From: Bacteroidaceae bacterium | Lineage (GTDB): Bacteria > Bacteroidota > Bacteroidia > Bacteroidales > Bacteroidaceae | Assembly: GCA_017552435.1 (NCBI GenBank) | Contig: JAFZPZ010000073.1 | Coordinates: 1 to 47,314 of the forward strand | Direction: 5' to 3' | Length of the DNA stretch: 47,314 bases | Shown here: in pieces, positions 1 through 7,636 of the stretch | Numbering within the stretch: position 1 is the stretch's first letter | Layout of the letters: every line of letters begins with the position of its first letter | The notes under the pieces: generated by a model | What the model saw: only the letters and a program-made list of their open reading frames with translations | The model's database searches: none | What the model was told of the DNA's origin: nothing | Program-made: the position numbers and the translations under genes

Positions 1-87
1 CAACTGGTCCACCATGTACTGATAGGTCTCTGCCTGGTCGAGGTAATTGAAGTCAAGTGCCTCGATTTGTTTTGCGTTGATGTTCAT
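1..87 (-). CDS. Start of a gene paralogous to the array-linked gene at 29647 (partial)
   Basis: Only the first 29 codons are in the window; the gene runs off the left edge. The start codon is the ATG at 87-85. The N-terminus aligns without gaps to the protein at 29647: both carry AKQI followed at fixed spacing by D, A and Y-M (8 of 21 positions identical, several more conservative). I infer it is a second member of the same family, possibly DUF6261-like; that name is from memory and uncertain. No signal peptide is visible. It sits just downstream of a 41-bp palindrome array, as the other member sits downstream of a 42-bp array. Function unknown. Confidence 0.6.
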   Translation of the reverse strand, partial: MNINAKQIEALDFNYLDQAETYQYMVDQL

Positions 88-126
88 AGTAATTAAATTT
101 AGTTAAAATATTTAACATTTCATGCC

Positions 127-413
127 ATATCGAACCGATTTAGGTTCATTTGTTAAATTTTGTAATCATATCGAATCGATATGAGTCCAACTGTTAAGAA
201 GTCTTAACATATCGAACCGATATGAATCGGATTGTTAACAGGTGTTAATATATCGGACCGATATGGCGTCACTTATAGAAAATCGGCATCAAATCGGCCC
301 GATATGAGTTCCCCGAACTTCCGGCGGGCCCAACTTGGCTTCGATTTGGATTCCCATGTTTCCGGCGGGCCCAACTTGGCTTCGATTTGAGCCCGCCCCG
401 CCTCCGCCGAGGC
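127..413. repeat. 41-bp tandem palindrome array (array 1)
   Basis: Units begin at 127, 168, 209, 250, 291, 332 and 373, exactly 41 bp apart. The first five carry an imperfect or perfect palindrome of the form ATATCGA-A-TCGATAT (127-141, 168-182, 209-223, 250-264, 291-305). Changes in one arm are partly compensated in the other (ATATCGG-A-CCGATAT at 250). Units 2 and 3 hold a second inverted repeat, TGTTAA...TTAACA, in the other half. Units 5-7 drift to GC-rich sequence, with TTCCGGCGGGCCC repeated 41 bp apart at 319 and 360. The array lies between the stop of the leucine-rich-repeat gene and the start of the partial gene on the same strand. Its role is unknown. Confidence 0.9.
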
Positions 414-414
414 G
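399..414. other. GC-rich hairpin at the end of array 1
   Basis: CGCCTC (399-404) pairs with GAGGCG (409-414) around CGCC. It follows the stop of the minus-strand leucine-rich-repeat gene by about 30 bp, so it could help end that transcript, but no T-run follows on that strand. Confidence 0.35.
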
Positions 415-445
415 AAATCGTGGGAAATTTTCTCAAAATGAGTCT

Positions 446-2350
446 TTATTGCCCCGCCATCAGGTCAAGCACGCTGACGAAGTCGGCAATATCCACCTTC
501 CCGTCACCATTCAGGTCAGCCGCGGGATCATCCTTGCCCTCAGCCATTAAATCGAGAACGCTCACTGCATCGGCAATGTCAATCTTGCTGTCACCATTCA
601 GGTCACCCGCGGATCCCGATAGTGACACGATTCTGCCGAAACTGCTCCAAGGCGAAGTTGTCTTGTAAGCCTCAATAGACCCGGCGGGGACATGGAGCGT
701 GGCTGTTGCTGTGGGCGTATTATCGAATGCATTGCTTTCAGTTTGGGGAACAGTCTGTGCCATGCAGAAGACATCGGTCAGAAAGGAACAGACAGTGAAG
801 GCCATGTAGCCGATGCGGGTCACAGTCTCGGGGATGGTGACGGAGGTCAGGCTGCTGCTGCCAGAGAATGCATAGTCCTCGATGCTGTTCACGGTGTAGA
901 TGTCCCCCCAATAGGTTATTGTGGATGGAATAACTATATCGCCGCTATATTCTGTCTCGGAACCTATAACTGTAGCAAACATCGATTCCATGTCAAGAAA
1001 ATAGAAAATGCCGTCAACTTCGGGATCAAATGATAGGATTTCCATGAAATCTTTCCAATATTGTGCTTGGTTGTAAGCATCCCCACTATAGACGGGGACA
1101 TGAAGTGTCGCGTTTCTATAATTGGAGAACGTACCTTTGGCTATACTGGGCGGTGTCTTCATTTTCACTGTGACATCCACCAGATTGTTGCAAAGCCCAA
1201 ATGCTGAATTGCCTATTGTGCTGACATTCTCGGGCAAGGTAATGGAGGTCAAGCTGCTACATTTGTAGAAGGCATTTCTTCCGATGCTGGTCAAACTTTC
1301 TGGAAGGATGACAGAAGTCAAGCTACTACAACCATTGAATGTACTTTCTCCGATGCTAGTCACGGTGTAAGTTAAACCATCATAGGTTATTGTGGATGGA
1401 ATAACTATATCACCGCTATAAACCGGATATGTCGATTTAACTTCGGCAGTCATGGTCTCATTGTCTAAATAATAGCGAATGCCGTCGATTTCGGGATAAT
1501 CTTCCAGGATATTCTTGAAAGCCTTCCAACCAGAAGTTTGCTTATACGCATCCAAGCAACCGACGGGAACACGAAGAACCCCTTGAGAATATGTAGTGTT
1601 ATCAAACGTATAAACGTCTATATTTGGTGGCGTTTTCATTTTTGCTCTGACATCCATCAGATTAGCGCAATTTCCAAAAGCTGCATTGCCTATTATTCTG
1701 ACATTCTCGGGGAAGGTAATGGTGGTCAGGCCGCTGCAAGAATAAAAGGCATTACTGTATATGGTGGTCAAACTCTCTGGAAGGATGGCAGAAGTCAAGT
1801 TACTACAGTTATTGAAGGCTTCTGCTGCGATTTCGACCACACCCTCGGGAATAATGACAGATGTCATACCGCTGTAGCCAGCGAAAGCACAGGATTTAAT
1901 GTAGTGCACACCCTCGGGAATAACCAGTTCTGTTATCTCCTCGCCATTCAAATACAGTTTGTGGGCGTAATATAATGGGTTTGATTCTGAATTAAAGAAA
2001 TTTATATTACACCATGCTAACAAATCCGAAATCATAACGGATGTCAGGCCCGTACAATCAGCGAAAGCCTTTATACTGATGCTTTTCACACTGTTGGGGA
2101 TATAAATGGATGTGAGATCGCTGCAACTATCGAAGGCGCGGCTGCCGATGCTCGTCACGGTGTATGTTTGACTGTTGTACGTGACAGATTCAGGAATAAC
2201 AACAGCACCAGAATACAGAGCGTTACCACAAGTCACTTCTGCCTCTTCTCCAGAGAAGTTGTAATAGATGCCGTCAATCTCCGCATCGTAGGCAGAAGCT
2301 TTGATGCCTGCAAACAAGCAAAGGAAAATTAGAAGTAATTTCTGTTTCAT
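446..2350 (-). CDS. Secreted BspA-like leucine-rich-repeat protein with C-terminal dockerin
   Basis: 634 aa. Residues 1-20 are a signal peptide (MKQKLLLIFLC...ASA). Three similar modules follow, each opening with a 'DGI-Y/R-Y' beta segment and 'YSG-I/V-VIP', then treponemal/BspA-type repeats such as 'LTSVILPESLTSIGRNAF'. Each module ends in 'LHVP...AY...W..F'. The last ~55 residues hold two calcium-loop repeats, DLNGDSKIDIADAVSVLDLM and DLNGDGKVDIADFVSVLDLM, a type I dockerin signature. Families of this kind act at the cell surface in adhesion or binding; the partner here is unknown. No cohesin is seen in the window. A promoter lies far upstream at 2619-2650, giving a leader of about 260 nt. 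Confidence 0.85.
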   Translation of the reverse strand: MKQKLLLIFLCLFAGIKASAYDAEIDGIYYNFSGEEAEVTCGNALYSGAVVIPESVTYNSQTYTVTSIGSRAFDSCSDLTSIYIPNSVKSISIKAFADCTGLTSVMISDLLAWCNINFFNSESNPLYYAHKLYLNGEEITELVIPEGVHYIKSCAFAGYSGMTSVIIPEGVVEIAAEAFNNCSNLTSAILPESLTTIYSNAFYSCSGLTTITFPENVRIIGNAAFGNCANLMDVRAKMKTPPNIDVYTFDNTTYSQGVLRVPVGCLDAYKQTSGWKAFKNILEDYPEIDGIRYYLDNETMTAEVKSTYPVYSGDIVIPSTITYDGLTYTVTSIGESTFNGCSSLTSVILPESLTSIGRNAFYKCSSLTSITLPENVSTIGNSAFGLCNNLVDVTVKMKTPPSIAKGTFSNYRNATLHVPVYSGDAYNQAQYWKDFMEILSFDPEVDGIFYFLDMESMFATVIGSETEYSGDIVIPSTITYWGDIYTVNSIEDYAFSGSSSLTSVTIPETVTRIGYMAFTVCSFLTDVFCMAQTVPQTESNAFDNTPTATATLHVPAGSIEAYKTTSPWSSFGRIVSLSGSAGDLNGDSKIDIADAVSVLDLMAEGKDDPAADLNGDGKVDIADFVSVLDLMAGQ

Positions 2351-2401
2351 ATAAGATATTGTTTGAGGTTATTAAATACATTCAATTATATACGCAGCAA
2401 G

Positions 2402-2466
2402 GCGCGTCTATGCCCCATCGAGGGAACGCAGACGCGCATCTTCCGACCTCGGCGGCTCCAACCGCC
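2402..2466. other. Two hairpins in the leader of the leucine-rich-repeat gene
   Basis: GCGCGTCT (2402-2409) is an exact inverted repeat of AGACGCGC (2430-2437). GGCGG (2451-2455) pairs with CCGCC (2462-2466). Both are in the presumed 5' leader of the minus-strand gene starting at 2350 and could shape its RNA. Confidence 0.5.
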
Positions 2467-2488
2467 TCCGTCGTTATTTCTTTGGACT

Positions 2489-2599
2489 CTAAGGAGAGAT
2501 GTGAGTGAGTGAGTGAGTAGCAAAAATATCCAAACCACCAAATATTTTGGCAATTATTTTCGGACTTCCCGCAACATTTATCGTCACTCTTTCGCTCAT
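2489..2599 (-). CDS. Possible 36-aa leader ORF
   Basis: ATG at 2599, stop at 2489-2491. The peptide begins MSERVTINVAGSPK. It starts about 20 nt after the -7 box at 2619-2626 and has AAAAGGTGAAAAT just before the ATG, a plausible ribosome site. A GTGA tetranucleotide run (2501-2519 region) forms its 3' part and would shift the frame if it slipped. No family is recognised; it may be a leader peptide or chance. Confidence 0.3.
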   Translation of the reverse strand: MSERVTINVAGSPKIIAKIFGGLDIFATHSLTHISP

Positions 2600-2618
2600 A
2601 TTTTCACCTTTTCGCCCA

Positions 2619-2650
2619 CAAATTTACACATTATTTATTATATAGGCAAC
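2619..2650 (-). promoter_or_regulatory. Promoter, family 1 (copy 1)
   Basis: On the minus strand GTTG (2650-2647) and TAAATTTG (2626-2619) are 20 bp apart, matching the Bacteroidetes -33/-7 pattern. The block from GGAATGTTGC to the -7 box is almost identical to those at 3469-3500 and 29218-29249. It points at the 36-aa ORF and the gene starting at 2350. Confidence 0.6.
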
Positions 2651-2705
2651 ATTCCTGCCGGAAATTTACAAAAATCCGGCAATAGCAATCCCTTTCTTTC
2701 AAAAG

Positions 2706-2750
2706 CAATGAGCGGATAACTCCGAAATTTCGTCAGCTATTCGCTCATTG
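2706..2750 (-). terminator. Hairpin downstream of hepT
   Basis: CAATGAGCGGATA (2706-2718) and TATTCGCTCATTG (2738-2750) form a 13-bp stem with one mismatch; the loop holds the palindrome CGAAATTTCG. It begins about 30 bp after the hepT stop. The T-run on the minus strand is short (CTTTTG), so it is a moderate terminator candidate. Confidence 0.5.
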
Positions 2751-2778
2751 TTGTTCGTTCGTTATATATTATAATATC

Positions 2779-3156
2779 TTACAACCCTTCAACCTCGGCA
2801 ATCATCCTGTCGATGACCTCCTTCATTTGCGGCACTTCTTCCTGCACTGTGCGGAACACCACGTCGGTATCTATCTCGAAGTAATGGTGGGCTATCTTGT
2901 CGCGCATCCGCATCACGCCGCTCCAATAGACTTCGGGATAGCGAGGCAGCAGTTCGCCGTGAGTCTGCTTGTCGAGTCCCTTCACTGCCTCGCCCAGCGC
3001 AATCAAGTTCATGCAGATGGCATCGAGACGCATCATACCGCCCGGCGAGGTAAGCAGTTCATTGGGGTCGCTGACCACGGAGGCACGCTCCAAAATCGTC
3101 TCGATAGCCATGCGGATTTTCCGCAGGTTGTCCATCACAATCTCGCGATCAAACAT
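2779..3156 (-). CDS. hepT: HepT-like HEPN toxin (DUF86)
   Basis: 125 aa, the usual length for this family. An all-helical HEPN domain carries R85-DKIA-H90-H91-Y92, an exact RX4HXY motif: Arg and His form the RNase site and Tyr is the residue AMPylated by the partner in characterised HepT-MntA systems. It overlaps the end of the upstream mntA-like gene by 8 bp, so the two are translated together. Known members cleave tRNA or other RNA and are silenced by AMPylation; whether this pair acts in stabilisation or phage defence cannot be told from sequence. Confidence 0.85.
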   Translation of the reverse strand: MFDREIVMDNLRKIRMAIETILERASVVSDPNELLTSPGGMMRLDAICMNLIALGEAVKGLDKQTHGELLPRYPEVYWSGVMRMRDKIAHHYFEIDTDVVFRTVQEEVPQMKEVIDRMIAEVEGL

Positions 3157-3442
3157 AGACGGCCTCCTTTCTGATACGCTCCCTGAGCAGGCTGTTCATG
3201 CCGTCGCGCATTCGAACCAAATCGACGCGACTGCCCAGCATCCGTTCCAGGTCGGTCTGGATGAGGTCGAGCGTGAGCAGCGACGGCACCCTGCCCTCGT
3301 AGCATACGTCCACGTCGCTGTCCTCGGTCTGTTCGCCACGGGCCACGGAGCCGAAGATGCCGATGCGCGTCAGCCCGTACTTGCTTTCTGCCGTCGGCTT
3401 GTATATGCTCAGCAGATGTAGTATCTCACTCTTTGTCTTCAT
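3149..3442 (-). CDS. mntA: MntA-like minimal nucleotidyltransferase antitoxin
   Basis: 97 aa from the ATG at 3442; a longer frame upstream has no start support and the -7 box lies just beyond it. The nucleotidyltransferase motif G31-S32-X10-D43-V-D45 is complete, as in MntA enzymes that transfer AMP to the tyrosine of HepT. It is the first gene of the two-gene operon and overlaps hepT by 8 bp. Antitoxin role is inferred from family and arrangement. Confidence 0.85.
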   Translation of the reverse strand: MKTKSEILHLLSIYKPTAESKYGLTRIGIFGSVARGEQTEDSDVDVCYEGRVPSLLTLDLIQTDLERMLGSRVDLVRMRDGMNSLLRERIRKEAVYV

Positions 3443-3468
3443 AATGGCAATTGTTGTTATTTGCTCTG

Positions 3469-3500
3469 CAAAGATACACATTATTTATTATATAGGCAAC
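3469..3500 (-). promoter_or_regulatory. Promoter of mntA-hepT, family 1 (copy 2)
   Basis: Minus-strand GTTG (3500-3497), 20 bp, then TATCTTTG (3476-3469) followed by CA. The start codon at 3442 is about 27 bp beyond the box, leaving a short leader. Sequence is shared with copies at 2619 and 29218, including CGATTAACTTT upstream of the copies at 3469 and 29218. Confidence 0.75.
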
Positions 3501-3591
3501 ATTCCCGGCAAAAAAGTTAATCGTACTGTAACATTGCCGTTTCCATGTAACATTTTCTTTTTTCTCATACTTATATTAGCGGAAAAGTGTG

Positions 3592-3599
3592 TATATTTG
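3592..3599 (+). promoter_or_regulatory. -7 box for the DUF4251 gene
   Basis: TATATTTG followed by CA fits the -7 consensus; no clear -33 TTTG is seen 19-20 bp upstream. It lies 35 bp before the chosen start at 3635. Confidence 0.4.
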
Positions 3600-3634
3600 C
3601 AATCGAAATGTACAATTGCATAGGAAGGACTTTA

Positions 3635-4144
3635 ATGAAGATGAAATTTGAACATATAATCTCGCGTACATTCTGGGGTTTTGCCTTTGTAGTTATTACG
3701 CTGCTGACATGGGGGTGTGCAAGTTCTCAGTCAAGTGCCGAATATGCAGTCAAGACAAAAAAGGCAGTGACGGAAGCTTTAGCTAACAAGCAACTGCATA
3801 TTAATGTGTACCGAATGAATCCGGTTCGTTATGCTTCTCAAACAGTATCCTATGGCTTCTATCTGGAAATTAAGGGTGATCAGCTGGAGAGCCGTTTGCC
3901 CTATATGGGACAAGTGTATCAGACTGCCACATTCTCCTCTGATAACTTGAACTTTGATGCTACCATTATCAGCTACCATGAGTCTCGACCTAAAAAGGGG
4001 CTGGCCAGAATAGAACTGGCGGTGAGGACGAAGGAGGACATCTACCATTACCAGCTTGATATCTATGACTCTGGCGCTGCATATATTCGGGTTCGTGGCC
4101 AGAATCGCGACAGCATCAGCTTTGATGGTGACTGCGAAGTGTGA
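3635..4144 (+). CDS. DUF4251 family lipoprotein
   Basis: 169 aa from the ATG at 3635, chosen because AGGAAGGA precedes it and a lipoprotein signal follows (hydrophobic run then LTWGC). The body contains 'RLPYMGQVYQ', 'KKGLARIELAV' and a final 'RDSISFDGDC', matching the pattern of the Bacteroidetes family DUF4251. Likely anchored in the outer or inner membrane facing the periplasm. Function unknown. It is transcribed away from mntA-hepT with its own weak promoter. Confidence 0.75.
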   Translation: MKMKFEHIISRTFWGFAFVVITLLTWGCASSQSSAEYAVKTKKAVTEALANKQLHINVYRMNPVRYASQTVSYGFYLEIKGDQLESRLPYMGQVYQTATFSSDNLNFDATIISYHESRPKKGLARIELAVRTKEDIYHYQLDIYDSGAAYIRVRGQNRDSISFDGDCEV

Positions 4145-4239
4145 GAACAATCAGCAACAGCGAGAGCAAAAGGGCGTAGAGAAAGATGCAGGCTGCTGTC
4201 AGCGTCTTGGGTCTGGCAGCCAGCCACCACGCCTTAAAG

Positions 4240-5334
4240 CTATTCCTTCTCATGTCCTAATCTCATTATCCCGTAAATGTTCACAGGCTTGACATTATAG
4301 CCCTCCTTGCGAAGTAGATTTATCAATCCCTCTTCGCCAGGCAAATGTCCAGCACCGACGGCTATCAAGCAGGAACTCTCCTTAACGTTGGAGTCTATAA
4401 CAGGTATCCATTTCTTGTTTCGTCCAGCAACAAGATTATATTGTCCTTTCTGTTGGTATTCATCTAAATAATCTGATGGAGGACTCGTCATTTTTTCAAC
4501 ACTCATATAAAGTGAATCCAGTTCCCCCTTCAGGTAGAAATCTACAGATTTATTTGTGTTTGATTGGGGAGTTTTGCCATTTTCTCGTTTCCTTTCTTTT
4601 TGAAGTGCAAGATTCTTGCAGGTCATATAAAGATAATGACTCTGCCTGGTTAAGTTGCAGGTATCAATATACAATGAATCGTCCTTCTCATCCGTCCTGT
4701 CTTCCAAAGTTTCCAAGTATATAAGGCGCTTCCCCCGTTTCTGTGCCTCATTGCCTATTCCTATGTCCATTTGCACATAGTCAACAGGGAGACTGGTACT
4801 ATACGATCTCTCTAACATATTGACAAACAAATAATAGGACTGCAATATCATCATTGTATATATTGGCCTTAATTCCTCCAAATTAAACTGGGGGGCGTTT
4901 CGTTCTTTCTTGAATTTCCTGATGAACCTTTCCACATAATAAAGCTCTTCCTTACTTGCATAAATATCCTCATAGTTCTTTACTCCTTTAGGCATGAATG
5001 CGTATGAAGGATATTTTTTGTCTTTAGCATCAAAATATGCTTTTAATGCAGATTCCGAAAATACAGCCCCATCGTGCTCCACAACAATTGCATCGACACT
5101 TTCCATTACCCGCTTGAACCCGGGAAGAGTGTCCAAATAATGGTAATTTACAATATGGTGGGTTCCTAGGAGATAAGACTTCTCAGCAACATCTTCCCCC
5201 GTAATCTCCCAGAGAATGCTGTTATCCTTTTGGGATTGGATGCTACTCTCCTTTTCGGATTTATTTCCAGACACGGTGCATCCATAAAAAACACCAAGAG
5301 CAAAAATAAATATGATAATCCTACAAGTTCTCAT
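4240..5334 (-). CDS. TraB/GumN family lipoprotein
   Basis: 364 aa. Lipobox VFYGC at residues 15-19. The family hallmarks are GTHH (57-60) near the start and GAGHLPGEEGLINLLRKEGY near the end. TraB/GumN proteins belong to the Tiki-like metalloprotease superfamily; activity of bacterial members is mostly untested. The middle, with many Lys, Glu and Tyr, is more variable. It lies 76 bp downstream of the beta-helix gene on the same strand and no separate promoter was seen, so it may be read from there. Confidence 0.8.
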   Translation of the reverse strand: MRTCRIIIFIFALGVFYGCTVSGNKSEKESSIQSQKDNSILWEITGEDVAEKSYLLGTHHIVNYHYLDTLPGFKRVMESVDAIVVEHDGAVFSESALKAYFDAKDKKYPSYAFMPKGVKNYEDIYASKEELYYVERFIRKFKKERNAPQFNLEELRPIYTMMILQSYYLFVNMLERSYSTSLPVDYVQMDIGIGNEAQKRGKRLIYLETLEDRTDEKDDSLYIDTCNLTRQSHYLYMTCKNLALQKERKRENGKTPQSNTNKSVDFYLKGELDSLYMSVEKMTSPPSDYLDEYQQKGQYNLVAGRNKKWIPVIDSNVKESSCLIAVGAGHLPGEEGLINLLRKEGYNVKPVNIYGIMRLGHEKE

Positions 5335-5410
5335 ATTAATTAGATTTAGTCCATGTCAGAGTCGCGACCCAAGCGGGCGAACAATTACTGTGGCTCCGAC
5401 AAGAAGATTA

Positions 5411-6922
5411 CTATCTTACAGTCGTGAGGTTCTCTTTGAACGTGAAGGTTCTTTCGTAGCCTTTGGTTTTTACTGTGTATGTTTTGCCCAGTTTGAAAAC
5501 GGGATTGCTGACAAGGCTGGCGCTTCGACGCAAAGAGAATGGAATGGTAACGGTATCGAGGAGCTTATTATTGGCATCATAGATATTGATGGGCTCGTCT
5601 TTCTCGATGCCGAGACCGATGAGCAGGGCTGTAGGTTGATTGGCGGTTCCGGAGGTAGGGACAGAAGGCATCTCGCCCATTCCACCTCCAACTGAGAACA
5701 CTTTGCCTCCCTCGATGACGATTGCTGCGAAGTCGCAATCCAGTCCCTCTTCTGGTGAGCCTACCTGACTCCAGGCATAAACCGTTCCGCCACGAATAAT
5801 GATAGCTGGTTCGCTGCTCTGTTCGTTATTGCCGAAGGGCGAGAAAAAGCCACTCTTGGGATTGGAATCGACTGCATCGTTGCCAGTACTGCGAGCTATC
5901 ACATTAGCGCCATTAAACTCGATGCAATCGCCTGCATTGACGGCATCGTCGGGCGAGAGAACATCCACATTGCCGCCATTGAATACGACACCCTCTTTTC
6001 CTTCTATTCCCTCAGCTCCTGCTGTAGAGGTGCGGACAGACACATTACCGCTGTTGATGGCAATCTTGCCTTTTGACGCGATGCCCTTTGTGGGAGCCAC
6101 ATACTTATGCTTGCCACCAAAGCCGCCTCCGAAGTCAGGGAAATCGCCTTCTATACTGTCTCCCATTTCTGGGCGCATTCCTCCAAAATCTGGTCTGCCC
6201 CCGGGGAAGCCTGGAGGGCCGAAACGTCTTGTACTGTCGCCAGGCATCGGGAAACCGCCTTTCGGCATATCAGGGAAGCCTCCCTCAGGCATTTCCGGGA
6301 AACCTCCTTCTGGGCCTCCTTGGAATCCTTCTGGAGGACCGAAAGGCTTTTCGCCCAAGTTATTGCCAGAGGTCGTCACATTAAGCGTGAGGTCCTCTAT
6401 GGTAATATCCTTCTTGCTCTTGATGCCTCGACAGCCGTCGCCTGTTGCAATAATGTTGAGTGTTCCCTTACCTGAGAGCAGGAGCTTGTCCTTTGCCCAA
6501 ATGGTGGCAGCTTTATGATTGGCGGTGTCGTTGCACGCAGTTATGGCGAGTGTATTCTCTGTGCCTTTAGCTGCCACAATCTCCACCTTCTTCTTATTCT
6601 TCAAGTAAAGCGGAGCACCTTCTTGGCTGGTCAGGTTCAGATTGTCGAGCGTCACCTTTGCCTTACCTTTGGTCTTCAGGTTGAGTTGACCATCGTCGCT
6701 ACTGCCCTTCACTAGCAAAGTGAGTTTATGACTTTCATATAGGCTCTCGACATTCACAATCGCTCCATCTATGGTGACACTCACACTATCCTTTTTAGCC
6801 TGTGTCACCTTTACCTGTGAGCCATTATAGCGAATGGTGATGTCTTCTGCACGACATATACCTGACATCATATTCGCCAGCCAGATTAGAGTGATCAACG
6901 ATAATCTCTTGCGTTTCATCAT
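5411..6922 (-). CDS. Secreted beta-helix carbohydrate-binding-like protein with Gly/Pro/Phe-rich insert
   Basis: 503 aa from the ATG at 6922. An upstream ATG at 6943 would leave almost no leader after the -7 box, so the inner MMKRKR start is preferred. A signal peptide is followed by repeating strands such as 'KAKVTLDNLNLTS', 'GTLNIIATGDGCRGIKSKK' and 'GIASKGKIAINSGNVSV', as in DUF4353/Cthe_2159-type right-handed beta helices, some of which bind acidic polysaccharides. About residues 195-275 are a low-complexity block with 'GGFPEMPEGGFPDMPKGGF'. Likely extracellular or periplasmic; the ligand is unknown. Confidence 0.7.
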   Translation of the reverse strand: MMKRKRLSLITLIWLANMMSGICRAEDITIRYNGSQVKVTQAKKDSVSVTIDGAIVNVESLYESHKLTLLVKGSSDDGQLNLKTKGKAKVTLDNLNLTSQEGAPLYLKNKKKVEIVAAKGTENTLAITACNDTANHKAATIWAKDKLLLSGKGTLNIIATGDGCRGIKSKKDITIEDLTLNVTTSGNNLGEKPFGPPEGFQGGPEGGFPEMPEGGFPDMPKGGFPMPGDSTRRFGPPGFPGGRPDFGGMRPEMGDSIEGDFPDFGGGFGGKHKYVAPTKGIASKGKIAINSGNVSVRTSTAGAEGIEGKEGVVFNGGNVDVLSPDDAVNAGDCIEFNGANVIARSTGNDAVDSNPKSGFFSPFGNNEQSSEPAIIIRGGTVYAWSQVGSPEEGLDCDFAAIVIEGGKVFSVGGGMGEMPSVPTSGTANQPTALLIGLGIEKDEPINIYDANNKLLDTVTIPFSLRRSASLVSNPVFKLGKTYTVKTKGYERTFTFKENLTTVR

Positions 6923-6951
6923 ACCCAATTGTTCATAATTCATTTATGATG

Positions 6952-6983
6952 CAAAGGTAATGCTTTTTCCGGAGCTTCTCAAA
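6952..6983 (-). promoter_or_regulatory. Promoter of the beta-helix gene
   Basis: Minus-strand TTTG (6983-6980), 20 bp, TACCTTTG (6959-6952) followed by CA; a full -33/-7 match about 30 bp before the chosen start. Confidence 0.7.
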
Positions 6984-7035
6984 TCCTGCATGATTTTCTG
7001 TCTTTTTCCGTCTCGTTTTGTGTCCGCACCTTTGG

Positions 7036-7572
7036 CTACTCCTTCACCCAATCTTCAAGCTCCTTTTTCGTCGGACGATTGAGAAGCTTACCTTCCTTCC
7101 AATTTGCCTGTGGGTAGGCCTTTTTCAGGTCTTCACAAGACTGCTTAATGCTGCTGCCGCCACTGGTGGCGAAAGGAATAACCGTTTTACCTTTGAAGTC
7201 GTAAGTCTCCATGAAGGTGTTGATGATGGTAGGACAGGTGTTCCACCAAATGGGGAAGCCAACATATACCACATCATAGTCCTTCATTTTCTTCAGTTTG
7301 CCGGTAATGGCTGGGCGCGAAGTCTTATCTTTCATCTCCAGTGATGAACGGCTCTGCTTGTTACGCCAGTCAAGGTCAGCATCTATGTAGGGTTCTACAG
7401 GCTTAATCTCATACAGGTCGGCTCCAGTAACTTCTATCAGCTGTTCTGCTACAGCCTTGGTCGTTCCCGTTGCCGAGAAATAAGCAACTAAGGTTTTCTT
7501 CTCTTGTTTCTGCGAACTTGCACTGAGGCTAAACATCATCAATGCAGCTAATAATAATGAAATCTTTTTCAT
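7036..7572 (-). CDS. Exported flavodoxin
   Basis: 178 aa from the ATG at 7572 (two further ATG codons lie within 15 bp upstream). A signal peptide ([14 protein letters not shown]...SASSQ) precedes a flavodoxin fold. The FMN phosphate loop is [11 protein letters not shown] (about 32-42); '[13 protein letters not shown]' and 'FATSGGSS' are the usual FMN-contact loops. Family members carry single electrons or help quinone reduction; an exported form is common in Bacteroidetes but its redox partner is not known. It is 64 bp downstream of the metallophosphatase on the same strand. Confidence 0.8.
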   Translation of the reverse strand: MKKISLLLAALMMFSLSASSQKQEKKTLVAYFSATGTTKAVAEQLIEVTGADLYEIKPVEPYIDADLDWRNKQSRSSLEMKDKTSRPAITGKLKKMKDYDVVYVGFPIWWNTCPTIINTFMETYDFKGKTVIPFATSGGSSIKQSCEDLKKAYPQANWKEGKLLNRPTKKELEDWVKE

Positions 7573-7636
7573 ATTCATTTTACACATGTTTCAGTCTTTT
7601 TTGTATGCTGTCTCCCTATCTTTGGGCATTCATTCT

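Noticed and set aside
127-413. CRISPR array
   Set aside because: No constant repeat alternating with unique spacers, the conserved palindrome is only about 15-17 bp, neighbouring units drift gradually, and no cas gene is near. A TIGR-type array was also considered, but no Nop-domain Tas-like protein was recognised.
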